A stretch of DNA of 50,982 nt from a virus. This document shows, in pieces, positions 36,242-44,965 of this stretch; positions within the stretch are counted from its first letter, which is position 1; each line of letters opens with the position of its first letter. Location: IMG/VR virus record IMGVR_UViG_3300045282_000198, positions 1 to 50,982 of that record; one strand, written 5' to 3'. The translations under genes and the position numbers were made by a program. The notes under the pieces were generated by a model. That model was given only the letters and a program-made list of their open reading frames with translations, was not told the origin of the DNA and ran no database searches.

Positions 36242-37333
36242 TTAGATGGTCTGCTCTTTGCTGATGATGCGGACCTGGATGACGGGGTTGGTGGTGCCGT
36301 CGTCGTATGCCTGGAAGCCGACCGACTGGCCGAGCACGTCCGGCCCGCCTATGTTGACCGCAGCCGACTTGAAACGCACTGCCGGGAGAATGAAGGACAG
36401 CCGGTAGGGGTTGGGACCTGCGGCGACACCGTTCGCGTCGTTCCCCGCACTGTCGAACTTGGTGAAGTCGAGTTGCAGCGGCTGGGTGGTGTTGGCCTTG
36501 AACACATCGTAGAGCTCGGTTCTTGAGAAGAACTCCGTGCTCAGGGTGCCCGTGATGGTGGGGATGGCGTTCTCGATCGGCACGCCCTTAAGGCCGGCGT
36601 TGCCCAGCCCGAATCTGTCGACCTTCATCGGGGTGGACCCGCTGAGGACGATGCCGGTGACGCGGGAGCCGACCGCGGAGCCGCCCGCGACGGTGGTCAC
36701 GCCCGCGCTGGTGGTGGCGGTGCCGCCGAGGGTGAACGTGCCCGCGTTCGCGAAGGAGAACAGCCCGTTCGGCGTGGGGTATGACGCGGCGGCCAGGCCC
36801 GTGGAGGTGAGCTCGGTCTGCCCGTCGAACGTGAGCTTCAGCTGGGCGATCTGGTTGTCGTTGCAGCTGAACTCCCAGTCGGTGATGACGACCCCGGTGT
36901 ACGTGAACGGCTGCACGGTGGTGCCGGAGATCTGGGGGCGGCCGACCTGCACGGTGAGGAACTGCCCGGCCTTCGACCCGTTGACGTGGGTCTGGCTGAA
37001 CGCGGTGCCCAGGACGACGACCGGGGTGGTGAACGCGGACCCGATCGCGTATTTCCACCAGAATCCCATGCTGTCCGCGATCGCGGTGGCGGCCTCACCG
37101 GACGTGTGCTCCATCGTCAGGTCGCCGTTCACGTCGAACTGGGAGACGACGGTGCGGGTGGACCGGTTGAACGCCTGCCCGGCCTTCAGCCCCATCCCGT
37201 CGAGGAACGCCGGGTTGAACTGGAAGTTCTCCGAGAGGAACTCGTAGAAACGCGTTACCGTGACGGGCGTCCCGTAGGTCACCTCCGGCACGGTGCCGAT
37301 CTGACCCGAAAGACCGCTTGCATAGGTCGGCAT
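36242..37333 (-). CDS. Major tail (tube) protein
   Basis: A 363-residue beta-rich protein beginning MPTYASGLSGQIGTVPEVTYG, a start typical of actinophage tail tube proteins (GxVPExTYGTPVT). FEFLSE-like and DLTMEHTSGEAATAIADSMGFWWKYAIG follow, and GKTLTVQVGRP-type strands. The tube subunit forms the hollow tail cylinder. It overlaps the upstream small gene by one base. Confidence 0.88.
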   Translation of the reverse strand: MPTYASGLSGQIGTVPEVTYGTPVTVTRFYEFLSENFQFNPAFLDGMGLKAGQAFNRSTRTVVSQFDVNGDLTMEHTSGEAATAIADSMGFWWKYAIGSAFTTPVVVLGTAFSQTHVNGSKAGQFLTVQVGRPQISGTTVQPFTYTGVVITDWEFSCNDNQIAQLKLTFDGQTELTSTGLAAASYPTPNGLFSFANAGTFTLGGTATTSAGVTTVAGGSAVGSRVTGIVLSGSTPMKVDRFGLGNAGLKGVPIENAIPTITGTLSTEFFSRTELYDVFKANTTQPLQLDFTKFDSAGNDANGVAAGPNPYRLSFILPAVRFKSAAVNIGGPDVLGQSVGFQAYDDGTTNPVIQVRIISKEQTI

Positions 37334-37548
37334 TACCCGGCCGCCTTCCCGCTCGAGTCATCCGCCTTCGCGGCCTTCGCCGTCTTGTCGGTGACGGGTT
37401 CCCACCGGTTCCCCGGCCAGATGATGGGGGATTCGCCGTCGGCCTGGAAGTCGGGGACCTCGACGACCTCGCCGTCCTCGACGATCCGGTCGAGCAGCGG
37501 CACGTCCAGCGCGCCCCCGCTGATGTTCTTGACCTTGCTCACGGTCAT
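37333..37548 (-). CDS. Small head-tail region protein
   Basis: A 71-residue protein starting MTVSKVKNISGGALDVPLLDRIVE, a short beta domain recurrent in actinophage head-tail modules, with a Lys/Ala-rich tail. ATGA overlap with the tail terminator and one-base overlap with the tail tube. Its function is unknown, perhaps a capsid or connector decoration. Confidence 0.75.
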   Translation of the reverse strand: MTVSKVKNISGGALDVPLLDRIVEDGEVVEVPDFQADGESPIIWPGNRWEPVTDKTAKAAKADDSSGKAAG

Positions 37549-38039
37549 CCTCCGATACGCGCGCGGAACACTAGGTCGAACGGGATGCGGGCGATGGCGC
37601 CCTGCTGCGTGTTGTTCTGGCTGAGTGACCCGCTGGCGAATCCGGGGGCCGGGTACAGGACGTTCCCCCCGAACTGGGTCGTGTCGGCCTGCATCAGCGT
37701 CTCCACCGCCGACGTGATCCCGGTGACGGCCAGCCGGACCGTCCGCACGTCATCAACCCCCGACCACGCCTGGGCGCAGCAGTGGATCGTGATGATCTCG
37801 TCGCGTCCGAGGCGGCCGAGCGCGGCCCAGGTCTGGGTGAAGTCCGCGGCGGTCTCCGCGGCGGGGTTGTCGGGGTCCGGGAGGCCGACCCACAGGGCGA
37901 GGGGCGGGTCGAGCTCGGTGGTCTGGGGGCCGTCGAATACGGTGACCGGGGGAGTGGCGGCGCCGATCGTGGCCGCCGCCTGGAACAAGCTGACCAAGTA
38001 GTCAAGGAGCGGTGGCAGCTTGCTCGTGACCGTCGGCAT
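37545..38039 (-). CDS. Tail terminator-like protein
   Basis: A 164-residue protein (PPLLDYLVSLFQAAATIG start; then ALWVGLPDPDN, TIHCCAQAWSG and a final QGAIARIPFDLVFRARIGG). The fold order and position just before the tail tube match tail terminator proteins, which cap the tube and join it to the head. The start shares a base with the upstream connector stop. Confidence 0.8.
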   Translation of the reverse strand: MPTVTSKLPPLLDYLVSLFQAAATIGAATPPVTVFDGPQTTELDPPLALWVGLPDPDNPAAETAADFTQTWAALGRLGRDEIITIHCCAQAWSGVDDVRTVRLAVTGITSAVETLMQADTTQFGGNVLYPAPGFASGSLSQNNTQQGAIARIPFDLVFRARIGG

Positions 38040-38941
38040 CAGATGAAGGCCTCGCTGAGGAACGGGACGCCGTTCTGGCTGCCGGCCAGCAGTTCAGCGG
38101 CGGCGTTGGGGATCGCGAACGAGAACCCCTGCGGTGTGGTCATGTCCTCGCCGCCCATCGACGGCCGCGACGACGGGCCGTGCTGGGTGTCCCACAGGTT
38201 CTGCAGGACGATCCGGGAGAAGAGGTTGAACGCCGCCGGGACCGACACGCCCCATCCGGCCACGTAGGTGACGTACACCTCGGGGAGCCAGGTGAAGAAC
38301 GGGCCGTAGAACGGGAGCCCCAGCGGCCTGCGGATGAGGCCCGCGTTGACGTCCAGCTTCAGGCCCCCGCTGATGTCGATGTTGCTGCCGGACGCGGAGG
38401 CGATGCTGGTGACGGACACCAGGGGGCGCTGCCGGACGGGGATGACCGTCTGGCTGCTCATCATCTCCGTCCGCTCGGCGGTGATCACCTTATTGACCAG
38501 GGGTCCGCCGGTGGCCCGTTCCAGGTTCGACTCGATCGTTGCGATGAAGGAGGCGAGTTCGGTGTCGTAGGTGGTGGTGGCCTGCGGGATGTTGAGCATG
38601 TCCTTGCCGTCTTGCAGCGGGAGGACGGCTGGTTCGAAGGGGTCGAAGATGTCGAAGTCGCCGAAGCTGACACCCGCCCCGGTGCCAGTGCTCGTCCAGA
38701 CGTACTGGTAGTGGCCCGCGCTGGCGAGGTCGGTGACCGGGACGTCCTGGTGGTAGAGGCCGGTACCGTCATTGGCAGGGCTGGCGTAGGTGCCCGTGGT
38801 CAGCTGCGTGCCGTCAGCCTGCGCCAGCTTCACGACGAGCGTGAGCGTGGTGGCGTTGACGAGGGTGGTGGTGCCGTCGACGTTGAGCTGGCGGACGGTG
38901 GTGGACTGCCGCACCGGCTGGCCGAGGGGGTAGCGGGCCAT
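38039..38941 (-). CDS. Head-tail connector (adaptor) with N-terminal Ig-like domain
   Basis: A 300-residue protein. The N-terminal 110 residues form a beta-sandwich-like domain (TTLTLVVKLAQADGTQL...). The C-terminal 190 match gp6/gp15-type adaptors: MLNIPQATTTYDTELASFIATIESNLERATGG and TYVAGWGVSVPAAFNLFSRIVLQNLWDTQHG. Adaptors bind under the portal. Fusion to a beta domain is less common and might decorate the neck. Confidence 0.83.
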   Translation of the reverse strand: MARYPLGQPVRQSTTVRQLNVDGTTTLVNATTLTLVVKLAQADGTQLTTGTYASPANDGTGLYHQDVPVTDLASAGHYQYVWTSTGTGAGVSFGDFDIFDPFEPAVLPLQDGKDMLNIPQATTTYDTELASFIATIESNLERATGGPLVNKVITAERTEMMSSQTVIPVRQRPLVSVTSIASASGSNIDISGGLKLDVNAGLIRRPLGLPFYGPFFTWLPEVYVTYVAGWGVSVPAAFNLFSRIVLQNLWDTQHGPSSRPSMGGEDMTTPQGFSFAIPNAAAELLAGSQNGVPFLSEAFI

Positions 38942-39076
38942 TCACCCTCCATTCCGGTGCCAGAGTGAGCCGAACCAGCGGCGCCAGTAGCGGGCGCAGT
39001 CGCACAGCCCGCAGTCGCTGCCCGGCCGGTAGTGCTGGTGGACGGCGGCGGTATGGCCGCAGCGGCACGTCTTCAT
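38942..39076 (-). CDS. Tiny Zn-binding protein
   Basis: A 44-residue protein with CRCGHTAAVHQHYRPGSDCGLCDC, a dense Cys/His cluster likely to hold zinc, then a Trp/Arg-rich tail. I recognise the CxCGHxxxxHxHYRPGxDCGxC pattern from other actinophages. Overlaps the upstream gene by ATGA. Function unknown. Confidence 0.7.
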   Translation of the reverse strand: MKTCRCGHTAAVHQHYRPGSDCGLCDCARYWRRWFGSLWHRNGG

Positions 39077-41250
39077 GAAGGACCGCCTGTTCGCTGGTCT
39101 CCGGCTGTGAGTGCCGCCGTCGCGGCTGTGCTGGCCGTGAGGGCGCTCGAGCTGCCTGCGGCGGTGAGGACGGCGGATGCCTTGTCGGCGGCGGTGAGCG
39201 CGCCGATGGTGAACGGCGGTATGAACGGTGCCGTGTAGGTCCCGGGCCGCCAGGCGGCGCGGCCGGTGAGGACCGGCTTGGCGGGCTGGGCGCGCAGGGC
39301 GTGGCCGAGCGGCCTGACCGGGGGCCCGGCCTGCGCGTAGGGGCCGCGCTGGGATGCGGTCCTACCGCGGGTCGGCGGGGGCGGCTGCCTGCGGTACACC
39401 CCGACGGGACCGCTGGCGGGCTTGACCGGCGACCCGGCCTGCGCGTAGGTCCCGGCCCGGCGGATGACCCGGCCGCCCTGCAGCGGCTGGCGCCTCGCCT
39501 GGACGGGATGCCCGAGGGGGTAGACGGGCGGGCCGCTGGTGAGGGCGACGGCGGTGTAGGTCCCGGCGCGGCTGCTGACGTGGCCGCCTCGCTGCGGTCC
39601 CGGCTGCGCCCGGACAGGGCCGCTGGCGGGCTTGACGGACGGCCCGGTGCCCGCGTAGGCACCGTCGCGGCTGCTGGCGGAACCGCCCCGCTGGGGGAGC
39701 CTGCGGGCCTGCACCGGGTGGCCGAGGGGGTAGACCGGGGGACCGGAGGTGAGGGAGACGAACGTGAACGTCCCCGCGCGGCTGGCCGTGCGCCCGCCCC
39801 GCTGCGGTCCTGGCTGCGCCTTGACGGGTTCGCTGAGCGGCCTGACCGGCGGGCCGAGGCCGCCGTAGGCGCCGCGGTGGCTGGCGGTGCTGCCGCCGCG
39901 GGCCGGGAGCCGCCGGGCCTGGACGGGGCCGTGGAGCGGGTAGACCGGCGGGCCTGCCTGCGGCGCCGCCGAGGTGAACGTCCCCGCCCGGCCGGCCGCG
40001 CGGCCGCCCGGCTGGGGTGGCTGGCGGACCGCGCGGACCGGGCCGCTCAGAGACCTGAGCGCCGGGCCCAGGTTCCCGTACGTGCCCGCCCGGCTGGCGG
40101 TGCGGCCACGTGGCGGCAGCCCGCGGAGTTTCCCGGCGACCGCCTGCGCGAGCGCCCTGACCGCCGGCCCGAGACCGCCGAACGTGCCGCGCCGCCCGCT
40201 AACCTGGCCGCCGTGGACTGGCTGCGGGATCCTCGCCCGGACCGGCCCCGGCAGTGCTTTGACCGCCGGCCCGAGACCCGCATAGGTCCCCGCCCGGCTC
40301 GAGGTGCGGCCCCGCGGAGGCAGCGGCTGCCGCGCCTGGATCGGACCGCTGGCGGGCTTGACGGGGGGTCCGGTCTGCGCGTAGGTCCCGGCGCGGCGGA
40401 TGACCCGGCCGCCCTGCGCGGGCAGGCGCTGCGCCTGGACGGGCCGCCTTGGCGCCGGGGCGCCGCCCCCGGCGGCAGGCGGTGCGGCGGCGATGCACAG
40501 CGCCTCGCAGTTACACGACGACGCCGTGCTGATCCCGGAGGTAATGTCCTGCTGCGCGACCGCCGTCGCCGCGGTCAGCTGCTGCCAGCAGAACGCGATG
40601 GCCTCTTCAGCCGACCCGGCGATGTTCGGGCTGTAAACGGTCTGCGTGACCGCCCCGCCCGTACCCCCAGATGGCGTAGTGACCGTCGGCACCACGCCGG
40701 CGGTGCCCGGCCGGATCGCGTTCAGGAAAACCAGGAAATCGTCGGCATGCGCGGGGGTGATCCCCGCCCAGTGCGCCGTCGTCGTCCCGGACCCGCCGAG
40801 GAAGTTCGCAGAGACCGGGGCACCGGAGGTGACCGCCCCGGAGAACGTGATGCACACGGCGCAGCAGGACGTGGCCGCCGAGATCGTCCACGACGGCGCC
40901 GCGTCCCCCGGCGAGAAATACTTGTAAACGCAGTCGATCGCGTCGTTGGTCTGCGCGGTCTGGTGCAGCCGCGTCCACCCGGCCGAGGTGGGGTCAGCGG
41001 TGAGGGTCTGCGCACCGGAGATGTTGAAGGCCAGGAACGCGACCATCAGCTCGCCGGCGACGGTCCCCGCGGTGATGGCCGGGGCACGGGCGGTCGCGGT
41101 GGTAGTAGAGCCGTCGCCGTCGGTGCCGGGGGTCCCGCGGATGGTGACCGCCCCGCCGCCGCCGCCGGCGGTGGCGGCGGCGGGCTTGAGGATGCGGGAG
41201 CCGAGGCGGATGACCCGGGCGGGCGGCTTAGGGGAGTTGCGGAGCGCCAT
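39073..41250 (-). CDS. Structural protein with 11-12 Arg/Pro-rich repeats
   Basis: A 725-residue protein. Residues 35-265 form a beta-rich domain (GELMVAFLAFNISGAQT, WTRLHQTAQTND, APSWTISAATSCCAVCITFSG) related to the 248-residue protein at 42,467. From about 275 to 690 there are 11-12 repeats of 33-37 residues, each built on RxGTYAxxGPPVKPxSGPVxARxxPxRGGR. The C-terminus is an Ala/Thr-rich helical tail. The repeats are strongly basic and could lie along the virion surface or bind DNA or cell-wall polymers. GGAGG-type ribosome sites are weak. Function unknown. Confidence 0.78.
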   Translation of the reverse strand: MALRNSPKPPARVIRLGSRILKPAAATAGGGGGAVTIRGTPGTDGDGSTTTATARAPAITAGTVAGELMVAFLAFNISGAQTLTADPTSAGWTRLHQTAQTNDAIDCVYKYFSPGDAAPSWTISAATSCCAVCITFSGAVTSGAPVSANFLGGSGTTTAHWAGITPAHADDFLVFLNAIRPGTAGVVPTVTTPSGGTGGAVTQTVYSPNIAGSAEEAIAFCWQQLTAATAVAQQDITSGISTASSCNCEALCIAAAPPAAGGGAPAPRRPVQAQRLPAQGGRVIRRAGTYAQTGPPVKPASGPIQARQPLPPRGRTSSRAGTYAGLGPAVKALPGPVRARIPQPVHGGQVSGRRGTFGGLGPAVRALAQAVAGKLRGLPPRGRTASRAGTYGNLGPALRSLSGPVRAVRQPPQPGGRAAGRAGTFTSAAPQAGPPVYPLHGPVQARRLPARGGSTASHRGAYGGLGPPVRPLSEPVKAQPGPQRGGRTASRAGTFTFVSLTSGPPVYPLGHPVQARRLPQRGGSASSRDGAYAGTGPSVKPASGPVRAQPGPQRGGHVSSRAGTYTAVALTSGPPVYPLGHPVQARRQPLQGGRVIRRAGTYAQAGSPVKPASGPVGVYRRQPPPPTRGRTASQRGPYAQAGPPVRPLGHALRAQPAKPVLTGRAAWRPGTYTAPFIPPFTIGALTAADKASAVLTAAGSSSALTASTAATAALTAGDQRTGGPS

Positions 41251-41311
41251 CGGCTAATCCCCTCCGGCGTGCGCCCCGGGGTTATTGACTACTGGTCGAG
41301 TGAAGCAAACG

Positions 41312-41755
41312 TCACTGATCAACACTCCAGTACACGTCGCAGATCTGGCCGGTCCCGGTGATCGGCATCAGCGCGAACCCGTTGGTCGTGGCGGACGGCA
41401 GGAACAGGCCCCGGCCGCCGAACGTCCAGATGATCCCGGAGCCGATCGACGCGCCGAGGCTGGCCCGGCGGATCTCCCCGGCCACCAGCGTCGGCGCGAC
41501 CGTGTGAGTGTCCCGCGGGTCGCATTTGGCGGTCAGGTTCGCGTCGTTGTCCTCGTAGGTCACGGTCTGGGCGGTGCCCTGGGTGCCGGTGGTGGAGACC
41601 CGCTTGAGGGAGACCTCGAACGCGGTGACGGTGGTGTTGGTGATGCCGACCTCGACCAGCCACAGGCCGCCGGTGGCGAGGGAGTACAGGCTGGCCATCG
41701 GCAGGGTCGCCGACCCGGCTCCGGTGGTGCGGTACGCGGCTGCCACGCGCGCCAT
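41312..41755 (-). CDS. Structural (decoration-type) protein
   Basis: A 147-residue beta-rich protein (AAYRTTGAGSATLPMASLYSL, WLVEVGITNTTVTAFEVSLKRV). The pattern fits small jelly-roll virion proteins that coat the capsid of actinophages. It lies in a run of four similar Thr/Gly-rich genes. Exact role unknown. Confidence 0.68.
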   Translation of the reverse strand: MARVAAAYRTTGAGSATLPMASLYSLATGGLWLVEVGITNTTVTAFEVSLKRVSTTGTQGTAQTVTYEDNDANLTAKCDPRDTHTVAPTLVAGEIRRASLGASIGSGIIWTFGGRGLFLPSATTNGFALMPITGTGQICDVYWSVDQ

Positions 41756-41771
41756 GAAACCGCCTCCTTTC

Positions 41772-42470
41772 CTAGCCGCCGGAGATGATGACGGGGGTCT
41801 CGCGGCCCGGGTTCGCCGGCCGTCCCGCGACGGCGGGGAAGATAAGGCCGCCCCCGGTGGACAGGATCGTCTCGGTGAACGCGATCCGCGACTGCCCGGC
41901 CTGCCCGGTGACGCCGTTGATGGTGAACTGGACAGACCGGCTGACTGCCGTCATGCTCCCGGAGCCGCCCTGGTCAGCGGCGTCATCGATGCACAGGGTG
42001 ACTTTGAGGCGTTCCCCGGACGCGAGGGTCGTGTCGGTGACCATGGCGGCGGTGAGGGTGCAGGTCTTGGCGGCGGCGGCGGTGGCGAACTCCAGGCCGC
42101 CCTGGCTCCCCGCCGTGGCGGGGTCGCAGATGGCGGCCAGGACGGTGCCGTCGGCGGCGCACCGGTACACGCCGATGCACGGGGCGGCGTTCGCGGTGCT
42201 GGCCGATTCCACGCCCCACAGCGACGCGACGATCTGACCCGCGATCGTCACCGGGGCGAGCGGGTCGCTGTACCAGGCCAGGCTGTTCCCGTCTGTGCCG
42301 GCGGTGGCAGAGTCGGTGACGCCCAGCGGCGCGGTCGGCCCGGCGGCGGTGTTCTTGTTGCATATCTTGCCCGAGTTGCCGGCGGTACCGGAGAGCCGCC
42401 ACCGGGTTGTCTCCGTACCGCCGGGCGTGCCGGCTGACTGGCTGGCGTTTGTCAGGAACAGGTCCGTCAT
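41772..42470 (-). CDS. Virion structural protein
   Basis: A 232-residue Ala/Gly/Thr-rich protein with long strands (TTRWRLSGTAGNSGK, VTIAGQIVASLWGVESASTA, LKVTLCIDDAADQGG). Likely a beta-sandwich surface protein. Overlaps the upstream gene by ATGA. Exact role unknown. Confidence 0.68.
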   Translation of the reverse strand: MTDLFLTNASQSAGTPGGTETTRWRLSGTAGNSGKICNKNTAAGPTAPLGVTDSATAGTDGNSLAWYSDPLAPVTIAGQIVASLWGVESASTANAAPCIGVYRCAADGTVLAAICDPATAGSQGGLEFATAAAAKTCTLTAAMVTDTTLASGERLKVTLCIDDAADQGGSGSMTAVSRSVQFTINGVTGQAGQSRIAFTETILSTGGGLIFPAVAGRPANPGRETPVIISGG

Positions 42471-43213
42471 GACGCCAGGATCCCGAGGGCGGGGCCGGGA
42501 TCGGCAGGCTGGTAACAGCCCACCCAGGCATCGACCTGCTTATCCGTATATGTACCGCCGCCGCTATTATCCCAGGTCAGGGCACAGGGCAAAGACCCGG
42601 TTACTCCGGGGTACGATTCGACGATGAACATGGCCATGTTGCCTGTCGTGCTGCCGTCCCCGATGTGCTGGTAGTCAATCTCCGACCAGCCGGCCGTCCA
42701 GGTATGAGCCGCAGGCCAGGCCGCCGATCCGGCGTTAGTGCGGAATACGCCTATACCCGCGAAGTCGGGCACGTCAGGGCTGGCCGGTGACCCCGCCCCG
42801 GTTGACCCGGCGGCAGGGTTGACTTGCAAGCCGACATCAATCGAAGGTGTATTCGTGCCGGGGTTCGATGAAGTGGCATCCGGCTGCGAGACAGTAGACA
42901 GCCCTGCCCATTCTTCTACCCGCCAGATCCAGTTAGCGGCGATACTCCCTGTCGTGGAGAGCGGCCAGGAAGTCTCCCCGCCGGTCTCGTTATCTCTTCG
43001 CCACCACTGCCAGACGGTAGAATGCGCAGCATCCGGAACCCACGGCGGGTCAGAATTATAGAGAGGGCTAGTGCTAAGGGCTCCCGTGCCGGAATTGCTG
43101 ATGAACATGAACAGCGTTGACCCGTCCGTAGTGGGGTTCGGCAGGGTCGGGGTACACGTTGCGGAAGAAGAAACGGTGCCGGAGTTCGCCTGGATGCGGT
43201 ACGTGGCGTCCAT
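42467..43213 (-). CDS. Virion surface protein, lower GC
   Basis: A 248-residue beta-rich protein (MDATYRIQANSGTVSSSATC start). SIAANWIWRVEEWAGLS and the general strand order resemble the N-terminal domain of the 725-residue repeat protein. Third-codon use is clearly less GC-rich than in the flanking genes (for example at 42,540-42,570 and 43,060-43,080), suggesting a recently acquired cell- or polysaccharide-binding domain. Confidence 0.66.
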   Translation of the reverse strand: MDATYRIQANSGTVSSSATCTPTLPNPTTDGSTLFMFISNSGTGALSTSPLYNSDPPWVPDAAHSTVWQWWRRDNETGGETSWPLSTTGSIAANWIWRVEEWAGLSTVSQPDATSSNPGTNTPSIDVGLQVNPAAGSTGAGSPASPDVPDFAGIGVFRTNAGSAAWPAAHTWTAGWSEIDYQHIGDGSTTGNMAMFIVESYPGVTGSLPCALTWDNSGGGTYTDKQVDAWVGCYQPADPGPALGILAS

Positions 43214-43222
43214 GGCTGGGTG

Positions 43223-43597
43223 CTAGAACTGCTTCCAGTGAACCTGCGCGCCGTCGGCGGCGTTGCCGAACGCCTTCCCGATGACCTCGGCGCCGGGCGG
43301 CGCGGTCTTGACCTGCCGGCCGGGAACCAGTGATTGAGTCAGCAGGTCCCCCGCGGTCACCGTGCCTTCGGCAGGGCCGTAGAACACGGCGCAGCCGACG
43401 TACACGGACAGGGTCTGCCCGGAAGCCGTGTCCTTGCCGGCGATCCCCGCGTACCGGGCCCCGGATGCGGCCCGCTGCACCTGCCCGTCCCCTGACCCGG
43501 AGCCGGTCAGCTCCAGCGGGTCACCGCCGGTGACCGGCCCGGCGGCCGTGAACGTGTAGTTGGTCGCGGGGTTCGAGACCGGGAAGTAGTTACCCAT
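43223..43597 (-). CDS. DUF2190-like capsid decoration protein
   Basis: A 124-residue protein: MGNYFPVSNPATNYTFTAAGPVTGGDPLELTGSG with later VQRAASGARYAGIAGKD and VTAGDLLTQSLVPGRQVKTA. The order 'GxPVxxGxxxxx...xAxGxAxxDAxxGxxVxV...VxAGDxL' is that of DUF2190-type proteins that sit on the capsid lattice. Located between capsid and connector genes. Confidence 0.75.
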   Translation of the reverse strand: MGNYFPVSNPATNYTFTAAGPVTGGDPLELTGSGSGDGQVQRAASGARYAGIAGKDTASGQTLSVYVGCAVFYGPAEGTVTAGDLLTQSLVPGRQVKTAPPGAEVIGKAFGNAADGAQVHWKQF

Positions 43598-43756
43598 AGG
43601 GGGCGTCCTTTCACCTCGGGTCGTTTACCGCTGGTTCACACGGGCGGCCCGGGATGCGGGCCGGGCGGCCCGGGAGAGAGGGAGTCGTGTGTCCCGGCCC
43701 GGAGACCGCCCGGCACACCACGATTTCCCGGCCGCCGGGCCCCCTAAACCCCCGTG
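43598..43756. terminator. GC-rich gap with several possible hairpins
   Basis: No gene seen. The stretch 43,641-43,740 has overlapping complementary runs of GGCCCGGG and CCCGGGCC type that can form alternative stems. They may reduce transcription between the abundant capsid proteins and downstream genes. Confidence 0.4.
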
Positions 43757-44275
43757 TTACTCGGTGAACTCGAGCTCGCCGGCGAACGTCGTCGCCGTCC
43801 CCGCCGAGCTCGCGGTCACCAGCAGGGCGAACTTGGTGGAGATCGGGATGTTGATCTCGAACCCCGGAGTGAACCACTCACCCCAGGAGCTGCCGGCCGT
43901 GAACGGGATGCTCTGCGCCCATAGTTCGGTGGTCATCGTCACGGTCGTGATCGGCGCCGCCGCCGTGCCGCCCGCGGTCAGGAACGTCGTGTTCGCCGCC
44001 AGCGCCGAACCGCCCGACAGGAGCCGCGGCACCGCCGCGTTGCCGCCGGCCTGCGCACCGGTCACGATATTCAGCGAGAAGATCACCGACGCGTTCGCCG
44101 GGAACGCCGCCGCACCCATCACGCTGCAGCGGACCGCGGAAATGTTGATGTCCTGGGTGGCGATCGTCGTGCCGTGCAGGAGCGGGATCGGGGTCGTCAC
44201 CGTCGAGGTCGCGCCCGTGCCGAGAGCGGTCGAGGTGTCGAAGACGCCGACCTTGTAATACCTGGCAACAGCCAT
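43757..44275 (-). CDS. Capsid-associated structural protein
   Basis: A 172-residue beta-rich protein starting MAVARYYKVGVFDTSTALG, with TTIATQDINISAVRCSVMG and FTPGFEINIPISTKFALLVTASS. No helical parts apart from loops. Probably a second decoration or fibre protein of the head. Exact function unknown. Confidence 0.68.
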   Translation of the reverse strand: MAVARYYKVGVFDTSTALGTGATSTVTTPIPLLHGTTIATQDINISAVRCSVMGAAAFPANASVIFSLNIVTGAQAGGNAAVPRLLSGGSALAANTTFLTAGGTAAAPITTVTMTTELWAQSIPFTAGSSWGEWFTPGFEINIPISTKFALLVTASSAGTATTFAGELEFTE

Positions 44276-44287
44276 CGTTCAGCCTTC

Positions 44288-44941
44288 CTAGATCAGCATC
44301 GTTACCTTCATATGACCCACCCGGACACCCGTGTGGACGTGCACCGGGATCCCCGCCGCCGCGGCGCGGAGGCAGAACGTCATGTCCTCCCCCATCAGCG
44401 CGAGGGGGGCATTCCGCAGCCCGGTCTCCCGGAACCACGGCGCCGCGATATCCCCGGTGTCCTTCTCCACGGCGAGCAGCGCGTCGCGGTGGATCAGCAG
44501 GCACGCCGCGCCTGTCGCCGACACCTGCACGCAGGTGTCCTCCGGCCACGTCTTGTACCGCACGAACGCCAGCCGCCCCTCACCCTTATCGGTGAGCTCG
44601 TACATCGTGGAGTACGGCTCGCCGCCGTCCGCGTTCTTGCTGAACGCCAGCGCGCCGACCACGGGACGGTCCGCCGGGTCCGCCGCGGCGATGAGCCGGT
44701 CCAGGGTGTCCGCCGGGAACCACATGTCGGCGTCGCACATCAGCAGCCACGGCGCCTGCTGGGCGTCGAGGAACTCCCGGCAGATCATGTTCCGCGGCGT
44801 GGAGATGTTCGGCCCGGACTCCAGCGCGATCACGCTGTCCAGCGGGGTCCGGCCTTCCATCGCCACGGCGAGCAGGGAGGCGGCGAACTCGGCGCGGACG
44901 GTGCCCGGGTGGCAGTAGCCGATGACCGCGTGATCGGGCAC
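44288..44941 (-). CDS. Glycosyltransferase-like protein (GT-A, GT2-type)
   Basis: A 217-residue protein. GTVRAEFAASLLAVAMEG, SGPNISTPRNMICREFL and LLMCDADMWFPADTLDRLI supply a nucleotide-sugar pocket and a DAD metal site. FCLRAAAAGIPVHVHTGVRVGHM is the typical C-terminal acceptor segment. It lies among capsid genes, so it may glycosylate virion proteins such as the Thr-rich surface proteins, or modify the host envelope. Confidence 0.8.
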   Translation of the reverse strand: MPDHAVIGYCHPGTVRAEFAASLLAVAMEGRTPLDSVIALESGPNISTPRNMICREFLDAQQAPWLLMCDADMWFPADTLDRLIAAADPADRPVVGALAFSKNADGGEPYSTMYELTDKGEGRLAFVRYKTWPEDTCVQVSATGAACLLIHRDALLAVEKDTGDIAAPWFRETGLRNAPLALMGEDMTFCLRAAAAGIPVHVHTGVRVGHMKVTMLI

Positions 44942-44953
44942 CAGTGGCTCCCG

Positions 44954-44959
44954 TATCTT
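44954..44959 (+). promoter_or_regulatory. -10 box of isolated plus-strand gene
   Basis: TATCTT lies 6 nt before the ATG at 44,966, the same hexamer and spacing as in the Cro-like promoter at 14,250. No strong -35 at 17 nt. It marks a separate leaderless transcript inside the late operon. Confidence 0.45.
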
Positions 44960-44965
44960 GATGAG

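Noticed and set aside
36104-36526. 140-residue plus-strand Arg-rich frame
   Set aside because: Only the first 45 residues lie in a real gap. The rest is antisense to the tail tube gene, and the expected stop is one base out of frame.
39301-41361. 686-residue plus-strand frame
   Set aside because: It is antisense to the repeat protein. Its own repeats simply mirror those of the minus-strand gene.
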